64,000 nucleotides of DNA from Thermomonas flagellata (GTDB lineage Bacteria > Pseudomonadota > Gammaproteobacteria > Xanthomonadales > Xanthomonadaceae). This document shows, one piece after another, positions 31,970 to 40,470 of the stretch. Numbering within the stretch: position 1 is the first letter of the stretch; the number at the start of each line of letters is the position of its first letter. A program made the position numbers and the translations under genes. The notes below the pieces were generated by a model, which made no database searches, was not told where the DNA came from, and was given only the letters and a program-made list of their open reading frames with translations. The DNA is taken from NCBI RefSeq assembly GCF_022419185.1, contig NZ_JAJOZK010000009.1, positions 1 through 64,000 on the forward strand. The letters are read 5' to 3'.

Positions 31970-33421
31970 GTGCCCGACGCCGCCTTCCTCGCCCGCCTAC
32001 GGGCCCTGCTGCCCGCCGATGCGGTGCTGACGGCGCGCGCGGACTGCATCGCCTACGAATGCGACGGCCTGCCGATGCACCGCCAGGTGCCGGACGTGGT
32101 GGTGCTGCCACGTAGCGAGGCGGAGGTCGCCGCGGTGCTGCGCATGTGCCACGCGGCGGGCGTGCCGGTGGTGACCCGCGGCGCCGGCACGGGTCTGTCC
32201 GGCGGGGCGCTGCCGGTGGCCGGCGCGGTGCTGCTGGTGCTGGCGCGGATGGACCGCCTCCTGCACCTCGACCCGCAGGCACGGGTGGCGGTGGTCGAGC
32301 CCGGCGTGCGCAACCTGGCGGTCTCCGAGGCCGCAGCCGCGCACGGGCTGTATTACGCACCGGACCCCTCCTCGCAGATCGCCTGCTCGATCGGCGGCAA
32401 CGTCGCCGAAAACGCCGGCGGCGTGCACTGCCTGAAGTACGGGCTGACCGTGCACAACCTGCTTGGCCTGCGCGCGCTGACCTGCGCGGGCGAGCTGCTG
32501 GAGCTCGGCGGGCTGGCGCCGGACGCGCCCGGCTACGACCTGCGGGCGCTGCTGACCGGATCCGAGGGCATGCTCGCGGTGGTGACCCAGGCCAGCCTGC
32601 GCCTGCTGCCGCGCCCGGCCTGCACCGCGGTGCTGCTGGCGGCGTTCGATGCGGTCGCCGCGGCCGGCGCGGCGGTCGGCGAGATCATCGCCGCCGGGAT
32701 CGTGCCGGCGGGACTGGAGATGATGGACCGGTTGGCGATCGCCGCCGCCGAGGCCTATGTCGGGGCCGGCTATCCGCAGGCCGAGGCGCTGCTCTTGGTC
32801 GAACTGGACGGGGTCGAGGAGGAGGTCGAGGCCGCGGTCGCGCAGGTGCTGGCGGTGCTGGCCCGCTGCGGCGCACGTGACTGCCGCCGCGCGCGCGATG
32901 CGGACGAACGCGCGCGGTTCTGGGCCGGGCGCAAGGCGGCGTTCCCCGCGGTCGGGCGGCTGTCCCCGGACTACTACTGCATGGACGGCAGCATCCCGCG
33001 CGCGCAGCTGCCGCGGGTGCTGGAGGGCATCGCCGCGCTGGCGCAGGCGCATGGCCTACGAGTGGCCAACGTGTTCCACGCCGGCGACGGCAACCTGCAT
33101 CCCTTGATCCTGTACGACGCCAGCGTGCCCGGGCAGTTGCGCCAGGCGGAGGCGCTGGGCGCGCGCATCCTCGAGCTGTGCATCGCCGCCGGCGGCAGCA
33201 TCACCGGCGAGCATGGGGTCGGGGTCGAGAAGCTGGACCAGATGTGCGTGCAGTTCGACGCCGCCGAGCTGGAATGCTTCCATGCGATCAAGGCCGCGTT
33301 CGACCCGCGCGGCCTGCTCAACCCGGGCAAGGCGGTGCCGACCCTGCGCCGCTGCGCCGAGGGCGGGCGCATGCACGTACACGCCGGCAGCCTGCCGCAT
33401 CCGCACCTGCCGAGGTTCTGA
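31970..33421 (+). CDS. glcD: Glycolate oxidase FAD-linked subunit GlcD
   Basis: This roughly 483-residue protein has the PCMH-type FAD domain (DVVVLPRSEAEVAAVL, VTRGAGTGLSGGALP, SIGGNVAENAGGVHCLKYG). The FAD-oxidase C terminus has HAGDGNLHPLILYD and GGSITGEHGVGVEKL. With GlcE and GlcF it oxidises glycolate to glyoxylate and feeds electrons to the membrane chain. The start is GTG 31970; GTG 31928 is also possible. glcE begins 5 bases after its stop. Confidence 0.92.
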   Translation: MPDAAFLARLRALLPADAVLTARADCIAYECDGLPMHRQVPDVVVLPRSEAEVAAVLRMCHAAGVPVVTRGAGTGLSGGALPVAGAVLLVLARMDRLLHLDPQARVAVVEPGVRNLAVSEAAAAHGLYYAPDPSSQIACSIGGNVAENAGGVHCLKYGLTVHNLLGLRALTCAGELLELGGLAPDAPGYDLRALLTGSEGMLAVVTQASLRLLPRPACTAVLLAAFDAVAAAGAAVGEIIAAGIVPAGLEMMDRLAIAAAEAYVGAGYPQAEALLLVELDGVEEEVEAAVAQVLAVLARCGARDCRRARDADERARFWAGRKAAFPAVGRLSPDYYCMDGSIPRAQLPRVLEGIAALAQAHGLRVANVFHAGDGNLHPLILYDASVPGQLRQAEALGARILELCIAAGGSITGEHGVGVEKLDQMCVQFDAAELECFHAIKAAFDPRGLLNPGKAVPTLRRCAEGGRMHVHAGSLPHPHLPRF

Positions 33422-33426
33422 AGGGC

Positions 33427-34482
33427 ATGGACGACGCGCTGCTGCCCCTGCTCGAGCGCATCCGCGCGGCGCACGCGGCTGGCCGGCCGCTGGCGATCCG
33501 CGGGCACGGCAGCAAGGCGTTCTACGGCAACCCGGTTGCGGGCGAGGTGCTGGATGTGTCCGCCCTGGCCGGGATCGTGGATTACCAGCCGCGCGAGTTG
33601 GTCATCACCGCGCGCGCCGGCACCGCGCTGGCCGAACTCGAGGCCGCGCTGGCCGCGCATGGGCAGATGCTGGCGTTCGAACCGCCGCGCTTCGATGGCC
33701 GCGGCACCCTCGGCGGCACGCTCGCCTGCGGCCTTGGCGGGCCGCGCCGGGCCTATGCCGGCGGCGTGCGCGACGCGGTGCTCGGGGTGCGCATCGTGGA
33801 CGGACGCGGGCAGCCGCTGCGGTTCGGCGGGCAGGTGATCAAGAACGTCGCCGGCTATGACGTGGCGCGGCTGATGGTCGGCGCGCTCGGCACCCTGGGC
33901 CTGATCACCGAGGCCACGCTCAAGGTGCTGCCGCGCCCGGTCTGCGAGCAGACCCGCGTGTTCGCCTGCAGCGAGGCCGAGGCGATCGCGCGCATGCACG
34001 CCTGGGCGGCGCAGCCGCTGCCGATGTCGGCCAGCGCCTGGCACGACGGCCGGCTGTGGCTGCGCCTGTCCGGGGCGGAGCCGGCGGTGCGCGCGGCGGC
34101 GGCGCGCCTGGGCGGGGAGGCCTGTACCGATGGCGCGGCGTTTTGGGACGGCCTGCGCGACCACGCCCTGCCGCTGTTCGCGGCGCGCCCGCTGTGGCGG
34201 CTGGCGGTGGCCAGCACCGCGCCGCCGCTGGGGCTGCCCGGCCAGACGCTGGTCGAGGCCGGCGGCGGCGTGCGCTGGTCGGATGCCGATCTGCCGCCGG
34301 CGCAGCTGCGCGCGCTCGCGCGCGCCCACGGCGGGCATGCCACCCTGTTCCGCGGCCCGCCGCTGGCGGACGGCAACTTCCCGCCGCCGTCGCCGGTGGT
34401 GGCGGCGCTGCAGCGCCGGCTGCGCGCGCAGTTCGATCCGCGCGCGGTCTTCAACCGCGGCCGCCTGTTCCCGGAGGGTTGA
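33427..34482 (+). CDS. glcE: Glycolate oxidase subunit GlcE
   Basis: This 351-residue FAD-binding protein has LAIRGHGSKAFYGNP, DYQPRELVITARAGT, DGRGTLGGTLACGLGGPRR and FGGQVIKNVAGYDVARL, the standard GlcE motifs. It forms the second flavin subunit of the three-part oxidase. It sits between glcD and glcF with 5- and 2-base gaps, so the three form one operon. No glcC regulator gene is present. Confidence 0.93.
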   Translation: MDDALLPLLERIRAAHAAGRPLAIRGHGSKAFYGNPVAGEVLDVSALAGIVDYQPRELVITARAGTALAELEAALAAHGQMLAFEPPRFDGRGTLGGTLACGLGGPRRAYAGGVRDAVLGVRIVDGRGQPLRFGGQVIKNVAGYDVARLMVGALGTLGLITEATLKVLPRPVCEQTRVFACSEAEAIARMHAWAAQPLPMSASAWHDGRLWLRLSGAEPAVRAAAARLGGEACTDGAAFWDGLRDHALPLFAARPLWRLAVASTAPPLGLPGQTLVEAGGGVRWSDADLPPAQLRALARAHGGHATLFRGPPLADGNFPPPSPVVAALQRRLRAQFDPRAVFNRGRLFPEG

Positions 34483-34484
34483 CG

Positions 34485-35723
34485 ATGCAGACCACCCTGG
34501 CACCGCGCCACCAGGGCACGCCGGAGGGCGAGCAGGCCGCCGCCGCGCTGCGCGCCTGCGTGCACTGCGGGTTCTGCCTGGCGACCTGCCCGACCTACCG
34601 CGAACTCGGCGACGAGCGCGACTCCCCGCGCGGCCGGATCTACCTGATGAAGCAGGTGTTCGAAGGCGAGGCGAGCGGCGAACCGCTGCGCCGCCACCTC
34701 GACCGCTGCCTGACCTGCCGCGCCTGCGAGACCGCCTGTCCCTCCGGGGTCGCCTACGGCCGCCTGCTGGACGCCGGGCGCGCGGTGCTCGCGCGCGAGG
34801 CGCCGCGCCCGGCCGGGCGGCGGCTGGGCCGGCAGGCCCTGAGGCTTGCACTGACGACGCGCCCATTGTTCGCCACGGGGCTCGCCCTCGCGCGCAGGCT
34901 GCGGCCGCTGCTGCCGGCCGCGTGGCGGGCGCGGGTGCCGCCGGCGCAGACGGTCGGCGCCTGGCCGCCGCCGCGGCATGCGCGGCGGATGGTGGTGCTG
35001 CGCGGCTGCGTGCAGCCGGCGCTGGACCCGGGAATCGATGCCGCCGCCGCGCGCGTGCTGGACGCACTGGGGATTTCGCTGCTGGCGGTCGACGCCGGTT
35101 GCTGCGGCGCGCTGGCCCACCACCTCGACCAGCACGACGCCGCTGTGGCGGCGATGCAGCGCAGCGTGCGGGCCGCGGCCGCGGCGCTGGACGCCGGCGC
35201 CGAGGCGGTGGTCAGCACTGCCTCCGGCTGCGGGGTGATGCTCAAGGACCTGGGCTGGCAACTGCGGGCGGACCCGGCGCTGGCGGCGGAGGCGGCGCGG
35301 GTGTCCGCGCGGGTGCGCGACATCGGCGAAGTGGTGTTGGCCGACGCGGCCGCCCTGCGCGCGCGGGTCGCGCCTGGCGCGGTGCGCACGCGCGTCGCGT
35401 GGCAGGCACCGTGCACCCTGCAGCACGGACAACGCCGCGCCGACGGCATCGGCGACCTGCTGGCGGCGCTGGGCTACGAGCTGTCGCCGGCCGCCGAGGC
35501 CGCGCTGTGCTGCGGCTCGGCCGGGACCTACTCGCTGCTGCAGCCGGCGCTGGCCGGTGCGCTGCGGACGCGCAAGCTGGCCGCGCTGCTGGCCGGCCGG
35601 CCGCAGCTGATCGCGACCGCCAACATCGGCTGCCAGACCCACCTGCAGGCCGGCACCGCGCTGCCGGTGCGGCACTGGATCGTGCTGGTGGACGCCGCCC
35701 TGCGCGGCGTCCCGCCGGCGTGA
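34485..35723 (+). CDS. glcF: Glycolate oxidase iron-sulfur subunit GlcF
   Basis: This 412-residue protein has two 4Fe-4S motifs, CVHCGFCLATCP and CLTCRACETACP, and two CCG domains (DAGCCGALAHH and ALCCGSAGTYSLL). It passes electrons from the flavin subunits to the membrane. The stop codon lies 12 bases from that of the convergent kbl. Confidence 0.95.
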   Translation: MQTTLAPRHQGTPEGEQAAAALRACVHCGFCLATCPTYRELGDERDSPRGRIYLMKQVFEGEASGEPLRRHLDRCLTCRACETACPSGVAYGRLLDAGRAVLAREAPRPAGRRLGRQALRLALTTRPLFATGLALARRLRPLLPAAWRARVPPAQTVGAWPPPRHARRMVVLRGCVQPALDPGIDAAAARVLDALGISLLAVDAGCCGALAHHLDQHDAAVAAMQRSVRAAAAALDAGAEAVVSTASGCGVMLKDLGWQLRADPALAAEAARVSARVRDIGEVVLADAAALRARVAPGAVRTRVAWQAPCTLQHGQRRADGIGDLLAALGYELSPAAEAALCCGSAGTYSLLQPALAGALRTRKLAALLAGRPQLIATANIGCQTHLQAGTALPVRHWIVLVDAALRGVPPA

Positions 35724-35735
35724 GCGCGGCGGCCG

Positions 35736-36929
35736 TCAGCCGGCCAGCACGCCCAGTTCGCGCCCAATCCGGGTGAAGGCGTCGATCGCGCGGTCCAGGT
35801 GCGCGCGGGTGTGTGCCGCGCTCATCTGGGTGCGGATGCGCGCCTGGCCCTTGGGCACCACCGGGAAGAAGAAGCCGACCGCGTAGATGCCTTCCTCCAG
35901 CAGGCGCTCCGCGAAGCGCTGCGCCAGCGGGGCGTCGTACAGCATCACCGGCACGATCGGGTGCTCGCCGGGCTTGAGGTCGAAGCCGGCGGCGGCCATG
36001 CGCTGCCGGAAGTAGGCGGTGTTCTCGCGCAGGCGCTCGCGCAGCTCGCCCGCGGACGCGAGCATCTGGAAGGCCTTGATCCCGGCGGCGACCACGTGCG
36101 GCGGCAGCGAGTTCGAGAACAGGTAGGGACGCGAGCGCTGGCGCAGCAGTTCGATCACCTCGCGTTTGCCGGTGGTGAAGCCGCCCAGCGCGCCGCCCAT
36201 GGCCTTGCCCAGGGTGCCGGTGAAGATGTCGATCCTGTCCAGCACGCCTTTCACTTCTGCGCTGCCGCGGCCGGTGGCGCCCAGGAAACCGGTGGCGTGG
36301 CATTCGTCGATGTGCACCAGGGCCTCGTACTTCACGGCCAGCGCGGTGATCTCATCCAGCGGCGCGATGAAGCCGTCCATCGAGAACACGCCGTCGGTGG
36401 TGATCAGGATCGTGCGCGCGCCATCGGCGCGGGCCTGTTGCAGCTGCGCCTCGAGGTCGGCCATGTCGCAGTTGGCGTAGCGGTAGCGGCGGGCTTTGCA
36501 CAGGCGCACGCCGTCGATGATCGAGGCGTGGTTGAGCGCATCGCTGATGATCGCGTCGTGCTCGTCCAGCAGCGGTTCGAACAGGCCGCCGTTGGCGTCG
36601 AAGCAGGCGGCGTAGAGGATGGTGTCCTCGGTGCCGAAGAAGTCGGCGATGGTCCGTTCCAGCTGCTTGTGCAGGTCCTGGGTGCCGCAGATGAAGCGCA
36701 CGCTGGCCATGCCGAAGCCGTGGGTGTCGAGCGCCTGCTTGGCCGCGGCGATGATGTCCGGGTGGTCGGCCAGCCCGAGGTAGTTGTTGGCGCAGAAGTT
36801 CAGCACCGTGCGTCCGTCGGCGAGGGCGATCTCGGCCGACTGCGGGCTGGTGATGATGCGCTCGGACTTGAACAGGCCGGCGGCGCGGATCTCCTCGAGG
36901 GTCTCGGCGTAACGTTGGGTCAGGGACAT
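35736..36929 (-). CDS. kbl: Glycine C-acetyltransferase (2-amino-3-ketobutyrate CoA ligase)
   Basis: This 397-residue PLP enzyme of the alpha-oxoamine synthase family converts 2-amino-3-ketobutyrate and CoA into glycine and acetyl-CoA. It shows [40 protein letters not shown] and the cofactor lysine in [16 protein letters not shown]. The length is within one residue of E. coli Kbl. The start is ATG 36929 ([10 protein letters not shown]). It follows tdh on the same strand after 151 bases. Confidence 0.96.
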   Translation of the reverse strand: MSLTQRYAETLEEIRAAGLFKSERIITSPQSAEIALADGRTVLNFCANNYLGLADHPDIIAAAKQALDTHGFGMASVRFICGTQDLHKQLERTIADFFGTEDTILYAACFDANGGLFEPLLDEHDAIISDALNHASIIDGVRLCKARRYRYANCDMADLEAQLQQARADGARTILITTDGVFSMDGFIAPLDEITALAVKYEALVHIDECHATGFLGATGRGSAEVKGVLDRIDIFTGTLGKAMGGALGGFTTGKREVIELLRQRSRPYLFSNSLPPHVVAAGIKAFQMLASAGELRERLRENTAYFRQRMAAAGFDLKPGEHPIVPVMLYDAPLAQRFAERLLEEGIYAVGFFFPVVPKGQARIRTQMSAAHTRAHLDRAIDAFTRIGRELGVLAG

Positions 36930-37080
36930 GGGGATACCGTGGGGTTGCGTGTGCATGGGGCGGTCGCGGCTGGCGCTGCCCGACACGCCATCAAGGCGTC
37001 CATGCAGGTCCTTGTGCGGCCTCCATGCCGCCGCGGGTCGCGCACGGACAGCCGCAGCCGCCCATGCGCGGCCCGTTGCA

Positions 37081-38115
37081 TCAGGTCCAGTTCAAGACGA
37101 CCTTGCCGGACTTGCCCGATTCCATCAGCTCGAAGCCGCGCTGGAACTCGTCCACCGGCAGCTGGTGGCTGAGCACCTTGTGCAGCGGGAAGCCGGTCAG
37201 GACCAGCTGGGTCATCTTGTACCAGGTCTCGTACATGCGCCGGCCGTAGATGCCGTGCAGGGTCAGGCCCTTGAAGATCACCCGGTCCCAGTCGATCCCG
37301 GCACCCTTGGGCAGGATCCCGAGCAGCGCGATCTTGCCGCCGTGGTACATGCAGTCGAGCATGTCGTTGAAGGCGCGCGGGTTGCCGCTCATCTCCAGGC
37401 CGACGTCGAAGCCCTCCAGGTGCAGGTCGGCCATCACGTCCTTGAGCGACTGGTTGGCGACGTTCACCACCCGGGTCGCGCCCATGTCGGCGGCCAGCTT
37501 GAGGCGGAAGTCGTTGACGTCGGTGACCACCACGTTGCGCGCGCCGATCCACTTGCAGATGCCGGCGGCCATCACCCCGATCGGGCCGGCGCCGGTGATC
37601 AGCACGTCCTCGCCGACCACGTCGAACTCCAGCGCGCAGTGCGCGGCGTTGCCGAACGGGTCGAAGAACGCGGCCAGCTCGGACGGGATCTGGTCCGGGA
37701 TCGGCCACAGGTTGCTGGCCGGCATCACGATGTACTCCGCGAACGCGCCGTCGCGGTTGACGCCGATGCCGACCGTGTTCGGGCACAGGTGCTGGCGCCC
37801 GGCGCGGCAGTTGCGGCAGTGCCCGCAGACGATGTGGCCCTCGGCGCTGACGCGCTGGCCGGGCGCGTAGCCGCTGACGCCGGGGCCGACCTCGGCGATC
37901 CGGCCGACGAACTCGTGGCCGATCACCAGCCCGGGACGGATGGTGCGCTGCGCCCACTCGTCCCACTGGTAGATGTGCAGGTCGGTGCCGCAGATCGCGG
38001 TCTTCTCCAGCCGGATCAGCACCTCGTTGGGGCCCGGGCTGGGCACCGGCACCTGCTCCATCCAGATGCCCTTGGCCGGGTCGCGCTTGACCAGCGCACG
38101 CATGGTCCGGGTCAT
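37081..38115 (-). CDS. tdh: L-threonine 3-dehydrogenase
   Basis: This 344-residue zinc alcohol dehydrogenase-type enzyme oxidises threonine to 2-amino-3-ketobutyrate for Kbl. It has the catalytic zinc site ([17 protein letters not shown]), four structural-zinc cysteines ([15 protein letters not shown]) and the NAD motif [15 protein letters not shown] 38115 has GAGG at a fair distance; ATG 38103 ([10 protein letters not shown]) would match E. coli more exactly. A GCTAGAAT promoter element lies upstream on the minus strand. Confidence 0.95.
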   Translation of the reverse strand: MTRTMRALVKRDPAKGIWMEQVPVPSPGPNEVLIRLEKTAICGTDLHIYQWDEWAQRTIRPGLVIGHEFVGRIAEVGPGVSGYAPGQRVSAEGHIVCGHCRNCRAGRQHLCPNTVGIGVNRDGAFAEYIVMPASNLWPIPDQIPSELAAFFDPFGNAAHCALEFDVVGEDVLITGAGPIGVMAAGICKWIGARNVVVTDVNDFRLKLAADMGATRVVNVANQSLKDVMADLHLEGFDVGLEMSGNPRAFNDMLDCMYHGGKIALLGILPKGAGIDWDRVIFKGLTLHGIYGRRMYETWYKMTQLVLTGFPLHKVLSHQLPVDEFQRGFELMESGKSGKVVLNWT

Positions 38116-38145
38116 GCCGGTGCCTCGCAGGGGAACGGGGCGTGC

Positions 38146-38151
38146 ATTCTA
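38146..38151 (-). promoter_or_regulatory. Putative -10 of the tdh-kbl operon
   Basis: The minus strand reads GCTAGAATGCACG, with TAGAAT at 38151 to 38146, about 30 bases before the tdh start. The 13-base context is the same as that before hutG, which suggests a shared core promoter form. Confidence 0.5.
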
Positions 38152-38252
38152 GCGCCGGCCGCCGCGGCCCCGGGCATGACCGCGGTCATGGGCGGCGCGG
38201 GCAGGTGGCGTGCTCTAATCGGGCGTTGCCCGTCCTTGCCTCCCGGTCCACC

Positions 38253-40409
38253 ATGCGCCCACGCCTGCTCGCTGCCACCCTTGCCGCCGCCATGACGGTC
38301 GCCGCCAGCCTCGCCCATGCCGACGAAGGCATGTGGATGCCGCGCCAGCTGCCGCAGATCGCCGGCGCGCTGCGCGCGGCGGGCTTCGCCGGGGATCCGG
38401 CCGCGCTCGCCGACGTCACCGCCGACCCGCTGGCCGCGGTGGTCTCGCTCGGCGGCTGCACCGCCAGCTTCGTCTCCCCGCAGGGGCTGATCGTCACCAA
38501 CCACCACTGCGCGATGGGCGCGATCCAGCTCAACTCCACACCCGAAAAGAATCTGATCCGGGACGGTTTCATCGCCGCCACGATCGCCGACGAGGTCTCC
38601 GCCGGGCCCGCCGCGCGCGCGTTCGTGACCGTCGGCTTCGACGACGTCACCGCGCGCGTGCTGGAGGCCGCGCGCGGCAAGACCGGGCGCGCCTACTACG
38701 AGGCGGTGGAGGCCGCGCGCAAGGCGATCGTGGCCGAATGCGAGCGCGAGCCGGGGATGCGCTGCAGCGTCGCCGACATGTACTACGGGCTGCAGTTCTT
38801 CCGCATCCGCCAGCTCGAGCTGAAGGACATCCGGCTGGTGTACGCGCCGCCGGAGTCCATCGGCAACTACGGCGACGAGATCGACAACTTCATGTGGCCG
38901 CGCCACAGCGGCGACTTCGCCTTCTACCGCGCCTACGTCGGCCAGGACGGCAAGCCGGCCGCCTACAGCCGGGACAACGTGCCGTACCGGCCGCCGGCGG
39001 TGCTGCCGGTCTCCACCGCACCGCTGCAGGCCGGGCAGTTCGTGATGGTCGCCGGCTACCCCGGGGTGACCTTCCGCCTGCGCACCGCGATGGAGTTCGC
39101 CAACCAGGTCGGCTGGGTGCTGCCGAACCGGGTGGCGATGGCCGAGGGGCTGATCCGCACCATCGAGCAGGCCACCGCCGGGGACCCGCGCCGGCAGGTG
39201 CTGTATGCCTCCAGCGTGGCCTCGCTCAAGAACACGCTCAAGCGCGCCCAGGGTGAACTGGAGGGCCTGCGCCGCAGCGACGCGGTGGCGCTGCGGCGCG
39301 CCGACGAGGACGCGATGCTGGCCTGGCTCGCGCGCCAGCCGGGCAGTACCGCCCAGCGCCGCGACATCCAGGCGGTCATGGCGCAGCTGGCGGCCGGGCA
39401 GGCCCAGCAGCAGCGCGACAGCGTGCTCGGCTACTTGCGCACCGGGCTGCTGGGCGCGGCGATCACCCTGCAGCGGCTGGCGCACGAGCGCGCCAAGCCG
39501 GACGCCCAGCGCGAGGCCGGCTACCAGCAGCGCGACGAAGCCCTGATCGAGGCCAACCTGAAGCAGCTCTCGCGCCGCTACGATCCGGAGGTGGAGCAGG
39601 CCATCCTGGGCTTCGTACTGGCGCGCTACTACGCGCTGCCGGCCGACCAGCGGGTGCCGGAGGTGGAGGCCGTGTTCGGCGGCGACCTCGCGCAGGCGAC
39701 CGACCTGCTGCGCGCGATGTACGCCGCCACCCGCTTCGGCGACGAGGCCACCCGGCTGGCGGCGATGCGCCAGGACGCCGCCGCGCTGGCCGCCTCCGAC
39801 GATCCGCTGCTGAAGGCGGCGGCGCGGCTGCAGCCGGCCTGGCTGCGCCTGGAGGACGCCGCCAAGCAGCGCGAGGGCGAACTGCTGCGCCTGCGCCCGG
39901 CCTACATGCGCGCGCTGATCGCCTACCGCCAGACCCAGGGCCGCGCGGTGTACCCGGACGCGAACGGCACCCTGCGCGTCAGCTACGGCCACATCGCGCC
40001 GCTCGCGCCGCGCGATGGGGTGGAGTACCGCCCGTTCACCACGGTTGCCGGCATCCTCGAGAAGCACACCGGGCAGGCCCCGTTCGACGCCCCGGCGCCG
40101 CTGCGCGAGGCGATCGCCAAGGGCGACTTCGGCAGCACCGCCGACCCGCTGCTCAAGACCCAGACCGTGGACTTCCTGAGCAACCTCGACACCACCGGCG
40201 GCAATTCCGGCTCGCCGGTGCTGGACGCGCACGGGCGCCTGGTCGGGCTGAACTTCGACAGCAACTGGGAGGCGGTCAGCGCCAGCTGGATGTACGACCC
40301 GCGCTACAAGCGCGCGATCCACGTCGACATGCGCTACCTGCGCTGGATCCTGGCCAAGGTCTACCCGGCCCCGGCGCTGCTGCGCGAGATGGGCCTGCCG
40401 CCCGAATGA
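38253..40409 (+). CDS. S46 family dipeptidyl-peptidase, DPP11-like (Ser variant)
   Basis: This 718-residue protein has a signal peptide (MRPRLLAATLAAAMTVAASLAHA) and is a periplasmic serine exopeptidase of family S46. The triad is His84 (VTNHHC), Asp221 (RHSGDF) and Ser652 (GGNSGSPV). The residue 18 positions after the serine is Ser670 (FDSNWE). In this family glycine here marks DPP7-type enzymes with broad hydrophobic choice, while Arg or Ser marks DPP11-type enzymes for Asp/Glu, so acidic P1 preference is inferred. TCTAAT at 38214-38219 may be its -10. A paralogue follows after 61 bases. Confidence 0.92.
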   Translation: MRPRLLAATLAAAMTVAASLAHADEGMWMPRQLPQIAGALRAAGFAGDPAALADVTADPLAAVVSLGGCTASFVSPQGLIVTNHHCAMGAIQLNSTPEKNLIRDGFIAATIADEVSAGPAARAFVTVGFDDVTARVLEAARGKTGRAYYEAVEAARKAIVAECEREPGMRCSVADMYYGLQFFRIRQLELKDIRLVYAPPESIGNYGDEIDNFMWPRHSGDFAFYRAYVGQDGKPAAYSRDNVPYRPPAVLPVSTAPLQAGQFVMVAGYPGVTFRLRTAMEFANQVGWVLPNRVAMAEGLIRTIEQATAGDPRRQVLYASSVASLKNTLKRAQGELEGLRRSDAVALRRADEDAMLAWLARQPGSTAQRRDIQAVMAQLAAGQAQQQRDSVLGYLRTGLLGAAITLQRLAHERAKPDAQREAGYQQRDEALIEANLKQLSRRYDPEVEQAILGFVLARYYALPADQRVPEVEAVFGGDLAQATDLLRAMYAATRFGDEATRLAAMRQDAAALAASDDPLLKAAARLQPAWLRLEDAAKQREGELLRLRPAYMRALIAYRQTQGRAVYPDANGTLRVSYGHIAPLAPRDGVEYRPFTTVAGILEKHTGQAPFDAPAPLREAIAKGDFGSTADPLLKTQTVDFLSNLDTTGGNSGSPVLDAHGRLVGLNFDSNWEAVSASWMYDPRYKRAIHVDMRYLRWILAKVYPAPALLREMGLPPE

Positions 40410-40470
40410 GCCGCGGCGGCCCTGCCGCCGCACCCGATTCCATTTCCAACACATCGCAAGGGACGAGACG